Positions 43,066-51,113 of a stretch of 64,000 nucleotides of DNA are shown one piece after another. This stretch comes from Pseudobutyrivibrio sp. (GTDB lineage Bacteria; Bacillota; Clostridia; Lachnospirales; Lachnospiraceae). Under the pieces are notes generated by a model. That model worked only from the letters and a program-made list of their open reading frames with translations. It did not search any database and had not been told where the DNA came from. The first letter of the stretch is position 1. Each line of letters starts with the position of its first letter. The stretch covers positions 62,001 to 126,000 of the forward strand of contig JAFYYR010000026.1 in the NCBI GenBank assembly GCA_017557435.1. Direction: 5' to 3'. A program made the translations under genes and the position numbers.

Positions 43066-43620
43066 ATGAAAAAAATCAATGTTTTAATTCTCAGCACACT
43101 ATTAGCGGTTAGCCTAATAGCCTGCGGCAATTCATCAGAAAAGACATCTGAAAAAGAGGACAAACCAGCTAATACATCTGCGGTGGCAGATATATCTGAT
43201 GACCTGACTGCAGTAGATGATATTCAACTACAAGAGGATGAGAGTGAGGAATCACAACCTGTAGCTGGCGACCCAAATGTAGACGTGGACCTAACAGTTC
43301 TTTCATCTACCCTCATCTATTCGGAAGTCTTCAACATGGTTACAACTCCAACTGACTACGAAGGCAAAACCGTAAAAATGGAGGGTGTTTGCAACATGTA
43401 CCAGGACCCTGACACAGGCAAAAAATATTACGCCTGCATCGTACAGGATGCTACCCAGTGCTGCTCCCAGGGTCTAGAATTCGTCCTAGATGAAAACACC
43501 TACACCGAAGACGACTACCCAAAAGTAGGTGACGATATTACTATCCAGGGCACCTTCACCACCTACGAAGAAAACGGAAACACGTACCTAACAATGTTAG
43601 GCGCCACTTTAATTCAGTAA
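43066..43620 (+). CDS. Cys-containing OB-fold-like lipoprotein linked to the metal importer
   Basis: A 184-residue lipoprotein with lipobox LIAC (Cys20), an acidic linker (residues 25-75), then a compact domain. That domain reads EGKTVKMEGVCNMYQDPDTG, CIVQDATQCCSQGLEFVL, GDDITIQGTFTTYEENGNTY, consistent with a small beta-barrel carrying Cys109, Cys124, Cys132 and Cys133. The CC motif and barrel are reminiscent of the C-terminal domain of the YcgQ/TIGR03943 family; this similarity is by eye only. It starts 8 nt after the permease stop and ends before a hairpin. It may bind metal outside the cell. Confidence 0.7.
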   Translation: MKKINVLILSTLLAVSLIACGNSSEKTSEKEDKPANTSAVADISDDLTAVDDIQLQEDESEESQPVAGDPNVDVDLTVLSSTLIYSEVFNMVTTPTDYEGKTVKMEGVCNMYQDPDTGKKYYACIVQDATQCCSQGLEFVLDENTYTEDDYPKVGDDITIQGTFTTYEENGNTYLTMLGATLIQ

Positions 43621-43642
43621 TTAACCGTCACTATATATTATT

Positions 43643-43692
43643 TTGCCAAGGACCCCTCTGCTGGTCAGCCCACCAGAGGGGCCCTTGCTATT
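43643..43692 (+). terminator. Terminator after the metal importer operon
   Basis: A GC-rich hairpin: GCCAAGGACCCCTCTGCTGG (43645-43664) pairs with CACCAGAGGGGCCCTTGC (43671-43688) with a few mismatches, followed by TATTT. Confidence 0.75.
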
Positions 43693-43726
43693 TACAGAAA
43701 CATAAAATGATGATATACTGCGAAAA

Positions 43727-43890
43727 TCAAGTGCACATAGTGCATCAAACCATTTCGGTAAAATTTTCCATTTTTATTTATAGCTATACATTTGAATTAA
43801 ACGGGAGTTATGAAATAGTTTAACTATCTTTTTGTTAGTATTCTATGATATCTTTGGGCACTATGCACTTGAAATATATTTTCAAGGAGG
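43727..43890 (+). repeat. Inverted repeats and hairpins in the leader of the PDDEXK gene
   Basis: TCAAGTGC-AC-ATAGTGC (43727-43743) is complementary over 15 bases to GCACTAT-GCACTTGA (43858-43872), 114 nt apart. Between them lies ATAGTT-T-AACTAT, and after them TTGAAA/TTTCAA, 43871-43885, directly ahead of the GGAGG ribosome site. Function is unknown; the gap of 278 nt holds no gene. Confidence 0.5.
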
Positions 43891-43898
43891 TAGTGCGT

Positions 43899-44747
43899 TT
43901 GAAGACACTACAAGAATTAACATTATTGGATAAATTTTTATTTGATGAAGCTATGGATGATCCGAACACATATGAGGCGTTATTACGGATTATTCTTGGT
44001 GATGAGGAGCTAAAACTACTTACCCCATCACAAACTGAAAAGGAGCTAAGAACTGCTCCGTGGCTTAGGTCGATTAGAGTGGATGTGTATTCCATGGATG
44101 ATGACACTATTTTTAACACAGAAATGCAAAAGGAATATCGTGACGATTTGGTAAAAAGAACTAGATATTATCAGGCTCTTATTGACTCATCATTACTCGC
44201 ACCAGGAGAAGTGGATTTCAATACCATCAAAAACACAACAATTATTATGATTATGCCATTTGATTTGTTTGGCAAAAATCGATATGTATACACTTTTGAA
44301 GATGTATGTAAAGAGGATGCTACAGTCAAGCTTGATGATGGTGCAAAGAGAATATTCATTAATACTCATGGTCAAAACAAGGACGATGTTTCCCCTGAAT
44401 TTATTGCGCTTATGAGATTTATTGAATATAATGAAGGCATAGAAACACAGGGAGATTCAGCTCCAAATCTGGCAAAGATACAAGGTCGTGTAGCTGAGAT
44501 TAAGGCGAGCGAGGAAGTAGGTGTTAAGTTTATGCAGAGATGGGAAGAAGAAGCATTAATAAGACATGAAAGTAAGCAAGAAGGAATAAAAGAAGGAATC
44601 TCTTTAGGTGAGAAACAAGGTGGAGAGAAAGAACGTCTTTCATCTATAAGAAATATTATGGATAGCATGAAGCTGACAGCGGAGGAGGCTATGAAAGCCC
44701 TAAAGATTCCTGAGTCAGATTTCGAAAAATATATGACGAAGCTGTAA
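43899..44747 (+). CDS. PD-(D/E)XK nuclease family protein (PDDEXK_2/Rpn type)
   Basis: A 282-residue protein of the transposase-associated PD-(D/E)XK group (Rpn/PDDEXK_2). The catalytic core RVDVYSMDDDTIFNTEMQ gives the Asp and Glu-x-Gln motif; KRTRYYQALIDSSLL and INTHGQNKDDVSPEF follow as in relatives. A Gly/Lys/Glu-rich helix (SKQEGIKEGISLGEKQGGEK) and a C-terminal MKLTAEEAMKALKIPESDF tail are typical. Rpn proteins promote RecA-independent recombination in E. coli, while many relatives are uncharacterised. The start is TTG 43899, eight bases after GGAGG; the upstream ATG 43845 has no ribosome site. Confidence 0.85.
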   Translation: MKTLQELTLLDKFLFDEAMDDPNTYEALLRIILGDEELKLLTPSQTEKELRTAPWLRSIRVDVYSMDDDTIFNTEMQKEYRDDLVKRTRYYQALIDSSLLAPGEVDFNTIKNTTIIMIMPFDLFGKNRYVYTFEDVCKEDATVKLDDGAKRIFINTHGQNKDDVSPEFIALMRFIEYNEGIETQGDSAPNLAKIQGRVAEIKASEEVGVKFMQRWEEEALIRHESKQEGIKEGISLGEKQGGEKERLSSIRNIMDSMKLTAEEAMKALKIPESDFEKYMTKL

Positions 44748-44763
44748 TTATTGATTTACACAG

Positions 44764-44788
44764 GCCGGAGGTTTTCCTCCGGCTTTTT
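44764..44788 (+). terminator. Rho-independent terminator after the PDDEXK gene
   Basis: GCCGGAGG (44764-44771), TTTT loop, CCTCCGGC (44776-44783), TTTTT. Confidence 0.95.
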
Positions 44789-44790
44789 GA

Positions 44791-44860
44791 TTGATTAAAT
44801 TGAAAAGAGGGTGTATTATTTAGGCAAGTGATTCGAACGTAGTTTCGGAACGGTTATTCG
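44791..44860 (+). promoter_or_regulatory. Promoter with LexA-like SOS boxes ahead of the Y-family polymerase
   Basis: -35 TTGATT (44791-44796), 17-nt gap, -10 TATTAT (44814-44819). Just downstream lie CGAAC-GTAG-TTTCG (44834-44847) and GGAAC-GGTT-ATTCG (44847-44860), both close to the Firmicute LexA consensus GAACN4GTTC but with mismatches in the right half. The sites would block transcription near the start. Confidence 0.6.
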
Positions 44861-44892
44861 ATTTTGGCGAGAGTGGAGTAGTTTTTTTGTTT

Positions 44893-46164
44893 ATGAAGCA
44901 ATACATGGTTATAGATTTGAAGAGTTTTTATGCTTCGGTGGAATGCGCCGATAGAGGGCTGGATCCTATGAAGGACAATCTGGTGGTGGCGGACGTGGCC
45001 AGAAGTAGGGGCACTATTTGTCTGGCTATTACGCCGGCTATGAAGGCTCTCGGAGTGAAGAACAGATGCCGTATATTTGAGATTCCTAAGTCTATTGAAT
45101 ATATTGCGGCGGTGCCTAGGATGCGGCGATACATTGATGTGTCGGCAGAGATTTACGAGATTTATCTGTCTTACATTTCAAAGGAGGATATTCATGTCTA
45201 CTCCATAGATGAGGCCTTTTTGGATGTTACAGCCTATCTTGATTTGTACGGGCTCAGTGCCCATGATTTAGCGATTAAGATCATGGATGAGATAAAAGAA
45301 AAGCTTAAGATTAGGGCCACTTGTGGTATAGGCACTAATATGTATCTGGCTAAGGTGGCTCTTGATATTTTGGCTAAGCATTCGCCAGATTTTATTGCGG
45401 AGCTTGATGAGGAGAGCTTTAAGAGGAGACTGTGGAAGCATAAGCCACTTACTGACTTTTGGAGGATAGGTCCAGGCACCATGAGACATTTGGCAACACT
45501 TGGACTATTTACTCAGGAGGATATTGCTAAGGCTCCAGAGAAGCTACTGCTTAAGCATTTTGGTGTTAATTCAGAGTTTCTTATTGACCATGCCTGGGGC
45601 AGAGAGTCCTGCACCATTTACGATATTAAGCATTACACTAATAAGTCCCATTCCCTTTCCTGCGGGCAAGTGCTGATGAGGGATTATACCTATGATGAGG
45701 CCATTACTGTGCTTAAGGAGATGGTGGGAGAGCTGGCTTCAGATATGGTGGCTAATCAGGTGGTGAGCAATAATTTCTCACTTTATATTGGTTATTCCTA
45801 TGATTCATATACATCTACGGGAGGGGCTACCACTATTCAGGTTAGAACTAATTCAATTAGGATTATGCAGGATGCCTTTGTTCAGATGTATAAAAAGTTT
45901 GCCCAGCCAGAGGGGCTGATTAGGAGATTTAATATATCAGCCAATGGAATTGTGGATGAGTGCTATGAGCAGTATAGCTTTTTTGTGGACCCAGTAGTTA
46001 TGGAAAAGGATAGACAGATTACCAGGTCAGCCAATATGCTAAAAAGCAAATTCGGCAAGAATGCTATTTTAAAGGGAATCGATTTGCTGGAGGAGGCTAC
46101 ACAGATGGAGCGTAATATGCAAATCGGTGGACATCTTGCTAACGGGAGGGATGACAATGGCTAG
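44893..46164 (+). CDS. Y-family DNA polymerase, UvrX/YqjW (DinB-like) type
   Basis: A 423-residue lesion-bypass polymerase. Catalytic motifs are VIDLKSFYASVECADRGLDP (metal Asp and steric gate) and HVYSIDEAFLDVTAYL (Asp-Glu). GIGTNMYLAKVALDILAK and FWRIGPGTMRHLATLG give the helix-hairpin-helix thumb. The YolD gene immediately downstream and LexA-like boxes upstream match the UvrX/YolD (SP-beta) and YqjW/YqjX pairs of Bacillus. A TTG at 44887 is in frame, but ATG 44893 gives the normal start. The ribosome site is weak. Confidence 0.92.
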   Translation: MKQYMVIDLKSFYASVECADRGLDPMKDNLVVADVARSRGTICLAITPAMKALGVKNRCRIFEIPKSIEYIAAVPRMRRYIDVSAEIYEIYLSYISKEDIHVYSIDEAFLDVTAYLDLYGLSAHDLAIKIMDEIKEKLKIRATCGIGTNMYLAKVALDILAKHSPDFIAELDEESFKRRLWKHKPLTDFWRIGPGTMRHLATLGLFTQEDIAKAPEKLLLKHFGVNSEFLIDHAWGRESCTIYDIKHYTNKSHSLSCGQVLMRDYTYDEAITVLKEMVGELASDMVANQVVSNNFSLYIGYSYDSYTSTGGATTIQVRTNSIRIMQDAFVQMYKKFAQPEGLIRRFNISANGIVDECYEQYSFFVDPVVMEKDRQITRSANMLKSKFGKNAILKGIDLLEEATQMERNMQIGGHLANGRDDNG

Positions 46165-46462
46165 AGCAGATAGGGCCAGCCAGTTTATGCCTTTTGCAGC
46201 CCTGAAGGGATTTGAGGAGGCGCTGGCAGCCAAGGAAAAGATAATAGTTCCTAAGGTGGAGCTTTCTGAGGATGCGCTGGAGTATCTAGATTTTCAGCTT
46301 AGCAAGATTAAGATAGGGGATAGGATTACTGTTGTGTACTACGAGGAGGATGCCTACGTTAAAAAGACTGGCATGGTCACAAAGATTAATCCCCAGGCAG
46401 GATATTTGACTATAGTTACTACAGATATAGGATTTGAAGACATTAGAGATATTCAGTTTTAA
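46157..46462 (+). CDS. YolD-like protein, partner of the Y-family polymerase
   Basis: A 101-residue YolD-like family protein: ARADRASQFMPFAALKGFEE at the N-terminus is diagnostic, and DRITVVYYEEDAYVKKTGMV forms the small barrel. Such proteins accompany Y-family polymerases and are thought to regulate them. The ATG at 46157 lies six bases after GGGAGGG and overlaps the polymerase stop by 8 nt. ATG 46151 abuts the ribosome site and is rejected. Confidence 0.9.
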   Translation: MARADRASQFMPFAALKGFEEALAAKEKIIVPKVELSEDALEYLDFQLSKIKIGDRITVVYYEEDAYVKKTGMVTKINPQAGYLTIVTTDIGFEDIRDIQF

Positions 46463-46468
46463 TGTAAA

Positions 46469-46497
46469 AAGAAGGGCACCTAATAGGTGTCCTTCTT
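46469..46497. terminator. Terminator between YolD and the GGDEF gene
   Basis: AAGAAGGGCACCT (46469-46481), AAT, AGGTGTCCTTCTT (46485-46497) with one G-U pair. Flanked by A and T runs, it can act in both directions for the convergent genes. Confidence 0.85.
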
Positions 46498-46509
46498 CAG
46501 CGCAATGCT

Positions 46510-48363
46510 TTATTTTTGTTTTTCCTTGTAGATTCTTTTTTCTTCGTACATTTTGCTGTCTGCGATAGAGATGACTTTGTCTAAGTCAAGTGTGTCGTGC
46601 ATAACAGCTTCATGAAATCCTATGCTGGCTGAGACTGTAAAGCCAAGCAGATTGCTCTTGTCCTTTAGAATCTCATAAATCAGAGCTTTTATCAGGGTTA
46701 CGTCACAATCGCCTATTATGAGGGCTAGCATTTCATCCCCACCAAATCTGGCACAGAGGGCATTTCTAGGGCAGGCCTCTTTCAGAGACTCAGCTACAGC
46801 GGAAATTGCAGCGTCACCTGCACCGTGGCCTAGATTGTCATTAATTTGTTTCAGACCATTTAAATCTGACATGATGACAGTCACTTTTCGGCCATCATGT
46901 TCAGGGGCTTGTTTTAATTCCTCAAACTTTTCCAGAAAGGCCAGTCTGTTGTAGAGGCCTGTGAGGGCATCATGTTGATATAGTTCCTGAAGCTTGCTTC
47001 TCAGATAATGCTGATAACGCATGCTGACATAGCCGCCAATACCCATGCTTAGGCTGTTGGTTATGCTAGGAGTCTTGGCGTATTCTATCATTTGGTATCT
47101 AGGATATGTATAGCAGACAAATCCAGGAGATTTGCCCATATAGTCAAGGCTATTGTAGATGAGCGGATAGCCAAGTTCTAGAATCTTATCAAGATTAGGT
47201 ATTATCTCATCTGGTTTGTATGGTTTAATTCCTTCCTTTGAGTCGTAGGCATCGTAGAATATTACCTTCTCACCTGGCTCTATATCTTCCAAGAAGAAAT
47301 TGTTTTCAAGATCAAGACATGACTTTTCGATTACGCAACACACGTAATCTGTCATAGGATTTCTCAAGTAGTGGATGCATTCGCTTAGTGTCTGGCTGGC
47401 CATGACTTTTGCAGTTATGACCTGCATAATGTGGATGTCGTCCTGGTGGTGATAGAATCTGTTGTTTAGACCGCTTATGGCTGACAGTAAATCCTGGGTG
47501 CATCGTGGACAGCCGCAGGATTCGTTAGGAATAAATTTTGGCTCAATCCATCTATCCAAATTTCTGTTGCCATCAAGTACAGACAAAATTGTATCCATTA
47601 TTGTGTCAGCAAGATCGGCACTATCGGTTATTGAGGTGGTAATTCCAGGCATAGACCAAAAGGCCTCGTCGATTCCGTCGAAGCCGCTTACAATAACCTG
47701 TTCTGGAATTTTGACACCTGCATTTTGGAAAACATCGCAGACATTGATGGCCATTATGTCATTGGCGCAGATAACCGCCTCTGGCAGAGTGTCCCTCTTG
47801 AGGAGCTCGTAGGCAGCCTCTCTGGAAGGCACAGACCAAAAGTCACCGTAGCTGAGCATAGAATCATCATACTCAATTCCATTTTCTGCGATGACCTTTT
47901 TAAAGACATCGATTCTCTCGTTTGAGAATTCACTAAAGCGTTTTCCAGCCATAAAATGAGGGCGAGTGACATGGTGGTCCTCAATTATGTGACGGACCAC
48001 TCTCTCAAAACCCTTTTTATAATCAAATCTAACCAGGGAAGCGTTTTCGTATTCTCCATCTACGATAATGGTTGGAACCTCGGCTTCCGTGGCTTTATTT
48101 ATGATATTTTGTACAGTGGTACGGCTTTTGATTTTCTCATCTCGAATAACGACAACATCTACTTTATCATAGGGAATCAAATCAAATACTTTTGTCTCTG
48201 CAAGATTATCGCCGCTGTTGCCGATTTCATTATTAATAGCGTAAATGAACATGCGACAATCGTGAGCTTTTAAAAGTTCGTTAAGCTCAGTGACAAATTT
48301 GAATTCCTGTGAATCGTAAACACGATATTCGCATAAGGCCACAATCTTCTTTCCGTTAATCAT
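46510..48363 (-). CDS. LacI-type sugar-sensor domain fused to GGDEF diguanylate cyclase
   Basis: A 617-residue protein. Residues 1-285 form a LacI/GalR effector-binding fold without the DNA-binding HTH: KIVALCEYRVYDSQEFKFVT, EAVICANDIMAINVCDVF, VIVSGFDGIDEAFWSMPGIT and SCGCPRC. A middle region to about 450 is followed by a GGDEF domain: HDALTGLYNRLAFLEKF, VIMSDLNGLKQINDNLGH and the active loop CARFGGDEMLALI. The last residue is Met, not Phe, which many active cyclases tolerate. No signal peptide is present. It probably makes c-di-GMP in response to a small molecule. Confidence 0.9.
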   Translation of the reverse strand: MINGKKIVALCEYRVYDSQEFKFVTELNELLKAHDCRMFIYAINNEIGNSGDNLAETKVFDLIPYDKVDVVVIRDEKIKSRTTVQNIINKATEAEVPTIIVDGEYENASLVRFDYKKGFERVVRHIIEDHHVTRPHFMAGKRFSEFSNERIDVFKKVIAENGIEYDDSMLSYGDFWSVPSREAAYELLKRDTLPEAVICANDIMAINVCDVFQNAGVKIPEQVIVSGFDGIDEAFWSMPGITTSITDSADLADTIMDTILSVLDGNRNLDRWIEPKFIPNESCGCPRCTQDLLSAISGLNNRFYHHQDDIHIMQVITAKVMASQTLSECIHYLRNPMTDYVCCVIEKSCLDLENNFFLEDIEPGEKVIFYDAYDSKEGIKPYKPDEIIPNLDKILELGYPLIYNSLDYMGKSPGFVCYTYPRYQMIEYAKTPSITNSLSMGIGGYVSMRYQHYLRSKLQELYQHDALTGLYNRLAFLEKFEELKQAPEHDGRKVTVIMSDLNGLKQINDNLGHGAGDAAISAVAESLKEACPRNALCARFGGDEMLALIIGDCDVTLIKALIYEILKDKSNLLGFTVSASIGFHEAVMHDTLDLDKVISIADSKMYEEKRIYKEKQK

Positions 48364-48547
48364 CGTTCCTCCCCAATGTAAGCCCCATATAATTGCTATT
48401 GTGATGTATTTTACTATATGTTTATGAATTTTCTGTTTCGATAGTAGGATTCTTTGTCTTTATTATAAAACAGATAATTATATGGTTGCGTATGGTTTAT
48501 TAAATGAATACTATATTTATGGAGGGGAAGTACAAAGGAGAGTAATT

Positions 48548-50413
48548 ATGAAAAAAAGATTATTAAGTTTAATTCTTGTCACATGTTGCATATTTGGATT
48601 AGTAGCATGCAAGGACGAAAAGAAATCAGAGAAAGAGGATAAGGAATCAAAGGAAGAGACTACACAGGAATCTGGAGCGGCTGTGGAGGAGAGTGAGAGT
48701 GATAGTGAATCTGTTACTCAGGAGTATCTTCTCAGCTCAGGCTACGATGCAGATATGCTTTATACATTTGATGAAAATGGTAATAAGCTAAAGACCTTTG
48801 ATGTGAAAAAGATAAATGGGTATTTAGACAAGGCTGGCTACAAGTCAGAGTTTGCAAACAGTCGCTGTGCCGCTGACGATATTGTCTATGTCTATTATTC
48901 AGATTATGACGATGAAAATACCACATTTTTAGCAGTAGATTATAAATCTGGCAAGGTAGAACCAATAAAAGGATTGCTTGATGGTGTAAGTACTGCAACA
49001 TGCTATTGCTATAATGGCAAGATATATGCATCTGCATATGATTATGATGCAAAGAAATACCTTGAAAGAGTATATGAAAAGGATGCGAATGGTCTCTCAT
49101 TTAAGGAAGTAAAGGATGAGGAGCTTGCCCTTGAAAAACATGATGTTTTATACAATAGAGATGGTAGACCAAGTATTGCATCTCGAATGTTTGACGACAT
49201 AGGATTTGCCCTTGTTGAAGTACGAACCGATGATAAGCGCAACGGAATTGGAAAGTATACTGAAGATGGTAAGGTGAAAGTGGTAGAGGGGTTCAAAGTA
49301 GATGGCTTTACCTCTCAATGCTACAACAAGAATTATTTTGTTTACAACCGTTATGATGATGAGACATTTGAGGACGAAGGATTCTATGTTTACGATTTTA
49401 AAAACGATAGCACAGCTGAGTTGGATATACCTGTTGATGCTTCTGTAATCGGAATGATAGATAACACTTTCTACTATCAGGTAAATGAAATTGAAAACGG
49501 AGAAGCATCCTTAGATTATCAGCTCTATGCATACGATTTAGATAAAAAGGATAATAAAAAGCTTTATACAATAAAGAATGTGCCTGGAGCCGGCAGTATT
49601 TATTCTTACACAGTTGTTCTTGGAAATTCCATTTATGTGGCAGCTGTAGATGATACCCAGTTAAAGTACTATAAGCTAGATGATAAGGGCAAGACAAAAG
49701 ATATAGATTGTCCAATCAGAACATATAGCGCCTTTGAGTATGGCTCTGTCATAAGTGATTACAATGAAGTTAAATGTATATACTGTGATGCCACTGTATA
49801 CACTACATATCAGGAAGCTTTCGTATTAGATGACAAGTATTCTCCATATGCACAGCAGATTAATGCAGCATTAAAAGAGAAGCTTGATGCGGATATGGCA
49901 TATTCGCCTGAGTTCAACGAGGATGAGTGCGAGTATCATCAGGATGAGTCGGCTTGCGAGTCAGATGATGGTGGCGTTACTGGCGTTAAAATTATTAACG
50001 ACAATTACCTGATTGTAGATATGGATTCCTACTGGTATGGTGGCGGTGCTCATGGTATGCCAGGAATGTGTGAGTATATTTTTGATTTGACCACAGGCGA
50101 GGAGCTTACATTTGCAGATTTCTACTCAGGTACAGAAGAGGAATTTAAGAATCTTGTAGCTACAAAGGTTAAAGAGGATTTCGAGCGCCAAAGCGCTAAT
50201 GGTGAAACTCCTTATTACTTTGCTGAAACTGCAGATGAGATTTATAACACAGCATTTGAATATACAACTTTAGAGAATGCCAATATACTTTTTGGTGAGG
50301 ATAAGGTGACTTACTACTTCTATCCTTATGATTTAGCAAGCTATGCTGACGGTTTCCAGTATTTTGATTTTACATACGAGGAAATCTTAGGTACTAGCGC
50401 ACTTACAAGATAA
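48548..50413 (+). CDS. Lipoprotein with C-terminal DUF3298-type domain
   Basis: A 621-residue lipoprotein: signal peptide and lipobox LVAC (Cys18) followed by a Lys/Glu-rich linker. The first 370 residues of the mature protein look like beta-propeller repeats (VYVYYSDYDDENTTFLAVDY, YDLDKKDNKKLYTIKNVPG). The C-terminus holds GGGAHGMPGMCEYIFDLTTG and EELTFADFYSGTEEEFKNLV, the DUF3298/RsiV-like pattern. RsiV relatives bind lysozyme, but no sigma factor lies nearby. The frame is open upstream; ATG 48548 after AAAGGAG gives the signal peptide. Confidence 0.8.
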   Translation: MKKRLLSLILVTCCIFGLVACKDEKKSEKEDKESKEETTQESGAAVEESESDSESVTQEYLLSSGYDADMLYTFDENGNKLKTFDVKKINGYLDKAGYKSEFANSRCAADDIVYVYYSDYDDENTTFLAVDYKSGKVEPIKGLLDGVSTATCYCYNGKIYASAYDYDAKKYLERVYEKDANGLSFKEVKDEELALEKHDVLYNRDGRPSIASRMFDDIGFALVEVRTDDKRNGIGKYTEDGKVKVVEGFKVDGFTSQCYNKNYFVYNRYDDETFEDEGFYVYDFKNDSTAELDIPVDASVIGMIDNTFYYQVNEIENGEASLDYQLYAYDLDKKDNKKLYTIKNVPGAGSIYSYTVVLGNSIYVAAVDDTQLKYYKLDDKGKTKDIDCPIRTYSAFEYGSVISDYNEVKCIYCDATVYTTYQEAFVLDDKYSPYAQQINAALKEKLDADMAYSPEFNEDECEYHQDESACESDDGGVTGVKIINDNYLIVDMDSYWYGGGAHGMPGMCEYIFDLTTGEELTFADFYSGTEEEFKNLVATKVKEDFERQSANGETPYYFAETADEIYNTAFEYTTLENANILFGEDKVTYYFYPYDLASYADGFQYFDFTYEEILGTSALTR

Positions 50414-50428
50414 TTTTTGGAGATGAAT

Positions 50429-51097
50429 ATGGCTTTAATTAGTGCATTTGATGTTTTAGGACCAAATATGATTGGTCCGTCAAGCTCCCATACTGCAGGA
50501 GCCAGCTCAATAGCTTACCTTGCCTGGAAAATGGCTGGTGGAAATATAAAAAAGGTAAAGTTTATTCTCTACGGCTCATTTGCAGAGACCTACAAGGGAC
50601 ATGGCACTGATAAGGCATTACTTGGTGGCATACTAGGATTTAAAACAGATGACACCAGAATCAGAGATTCATTTACTATAGCAAAGGAACGTGGAGTAGA
50701 CTTTGCTTTTGAGATTAATGAAACTGAGACAGATATTCATCCTAATACAGTTGATATATTTATTGAGACAAAAGAGGGCAGAGCTCTTGATATTAGAGGA
50801 GAATCAGTGGGAGGCGGTAAGTGCCGCATAGTGAGAATCGATGGAGTTCCTGTTGATTTCACTGGTGAGTATAGTGCCGCTATCGTGGTTCAAAAGGATA
50901 TGCCCGGCGTAATCAAGCACATTGCCAGCGCAGTTAGCGACAGAGATATTAATATTGCATTTATGAGACTTTTCAGAGAGGGCAAGCACGAGAGAGCCTA
51001 CACAATTGTGGAGACAGATGGTACCTTACCTGATGATTTAAAGGATGCAATTTTAGAAAATCAGTACGTTGAAGACGTAATGATTGTACAAATTTAG
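50429..51097 (+). CDS. sdaAB: L-serine dehydratase, Fe-S type, beta subunit
   Basis: A 222-residue beta subunit of the oxygen-sensitive [4Fe-4S] L-serine dehydratase, which makes pyruvate and ammonia. It begins ISAFDVLGPNMIGPSSSHTA and has LYGSFAETYKGHGTDKALLG, typical of this subunit, and a C-terminal ACT domain (DMPGVIKHIASAVSDRDINI). In-frame TTG 50417 and ATG 50423 lie inside the GGAG ribosome site; ATG 50429 is preferred. The alpha subunit gene follows 16 nt later. Confidence 0.95.
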   Translation: MALISAFDVLGPNMIGPSSSHTAGASSIAYLAWKMAGGNIKKVKFILYGSFAETYKGHGTDKALLGGILGFKTDDTRIRDSFTIAKERGVDFAFEINETETDIHPNTVDIFIETKEGRALDIRGESVGGGKCRIVRIDGVPVDFTGEYSAAIVVQKDMPGVIKHIASAVSDRDINIAFMRLFREGKHERAYTIVETDGTLPDDLKDAILENQYVEDVMIVQI

Positions 51098-51113
51098 TTA
51101 TAAGAGGCTTTGT

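Noticed and set aside
48732-49715. His/Leu-rich antisense frames across the DUF3298-type lipoprotein
   Set aside because: Composition is the mirror of Asp/Glu/Tyr-rich sense codons; no start signals.
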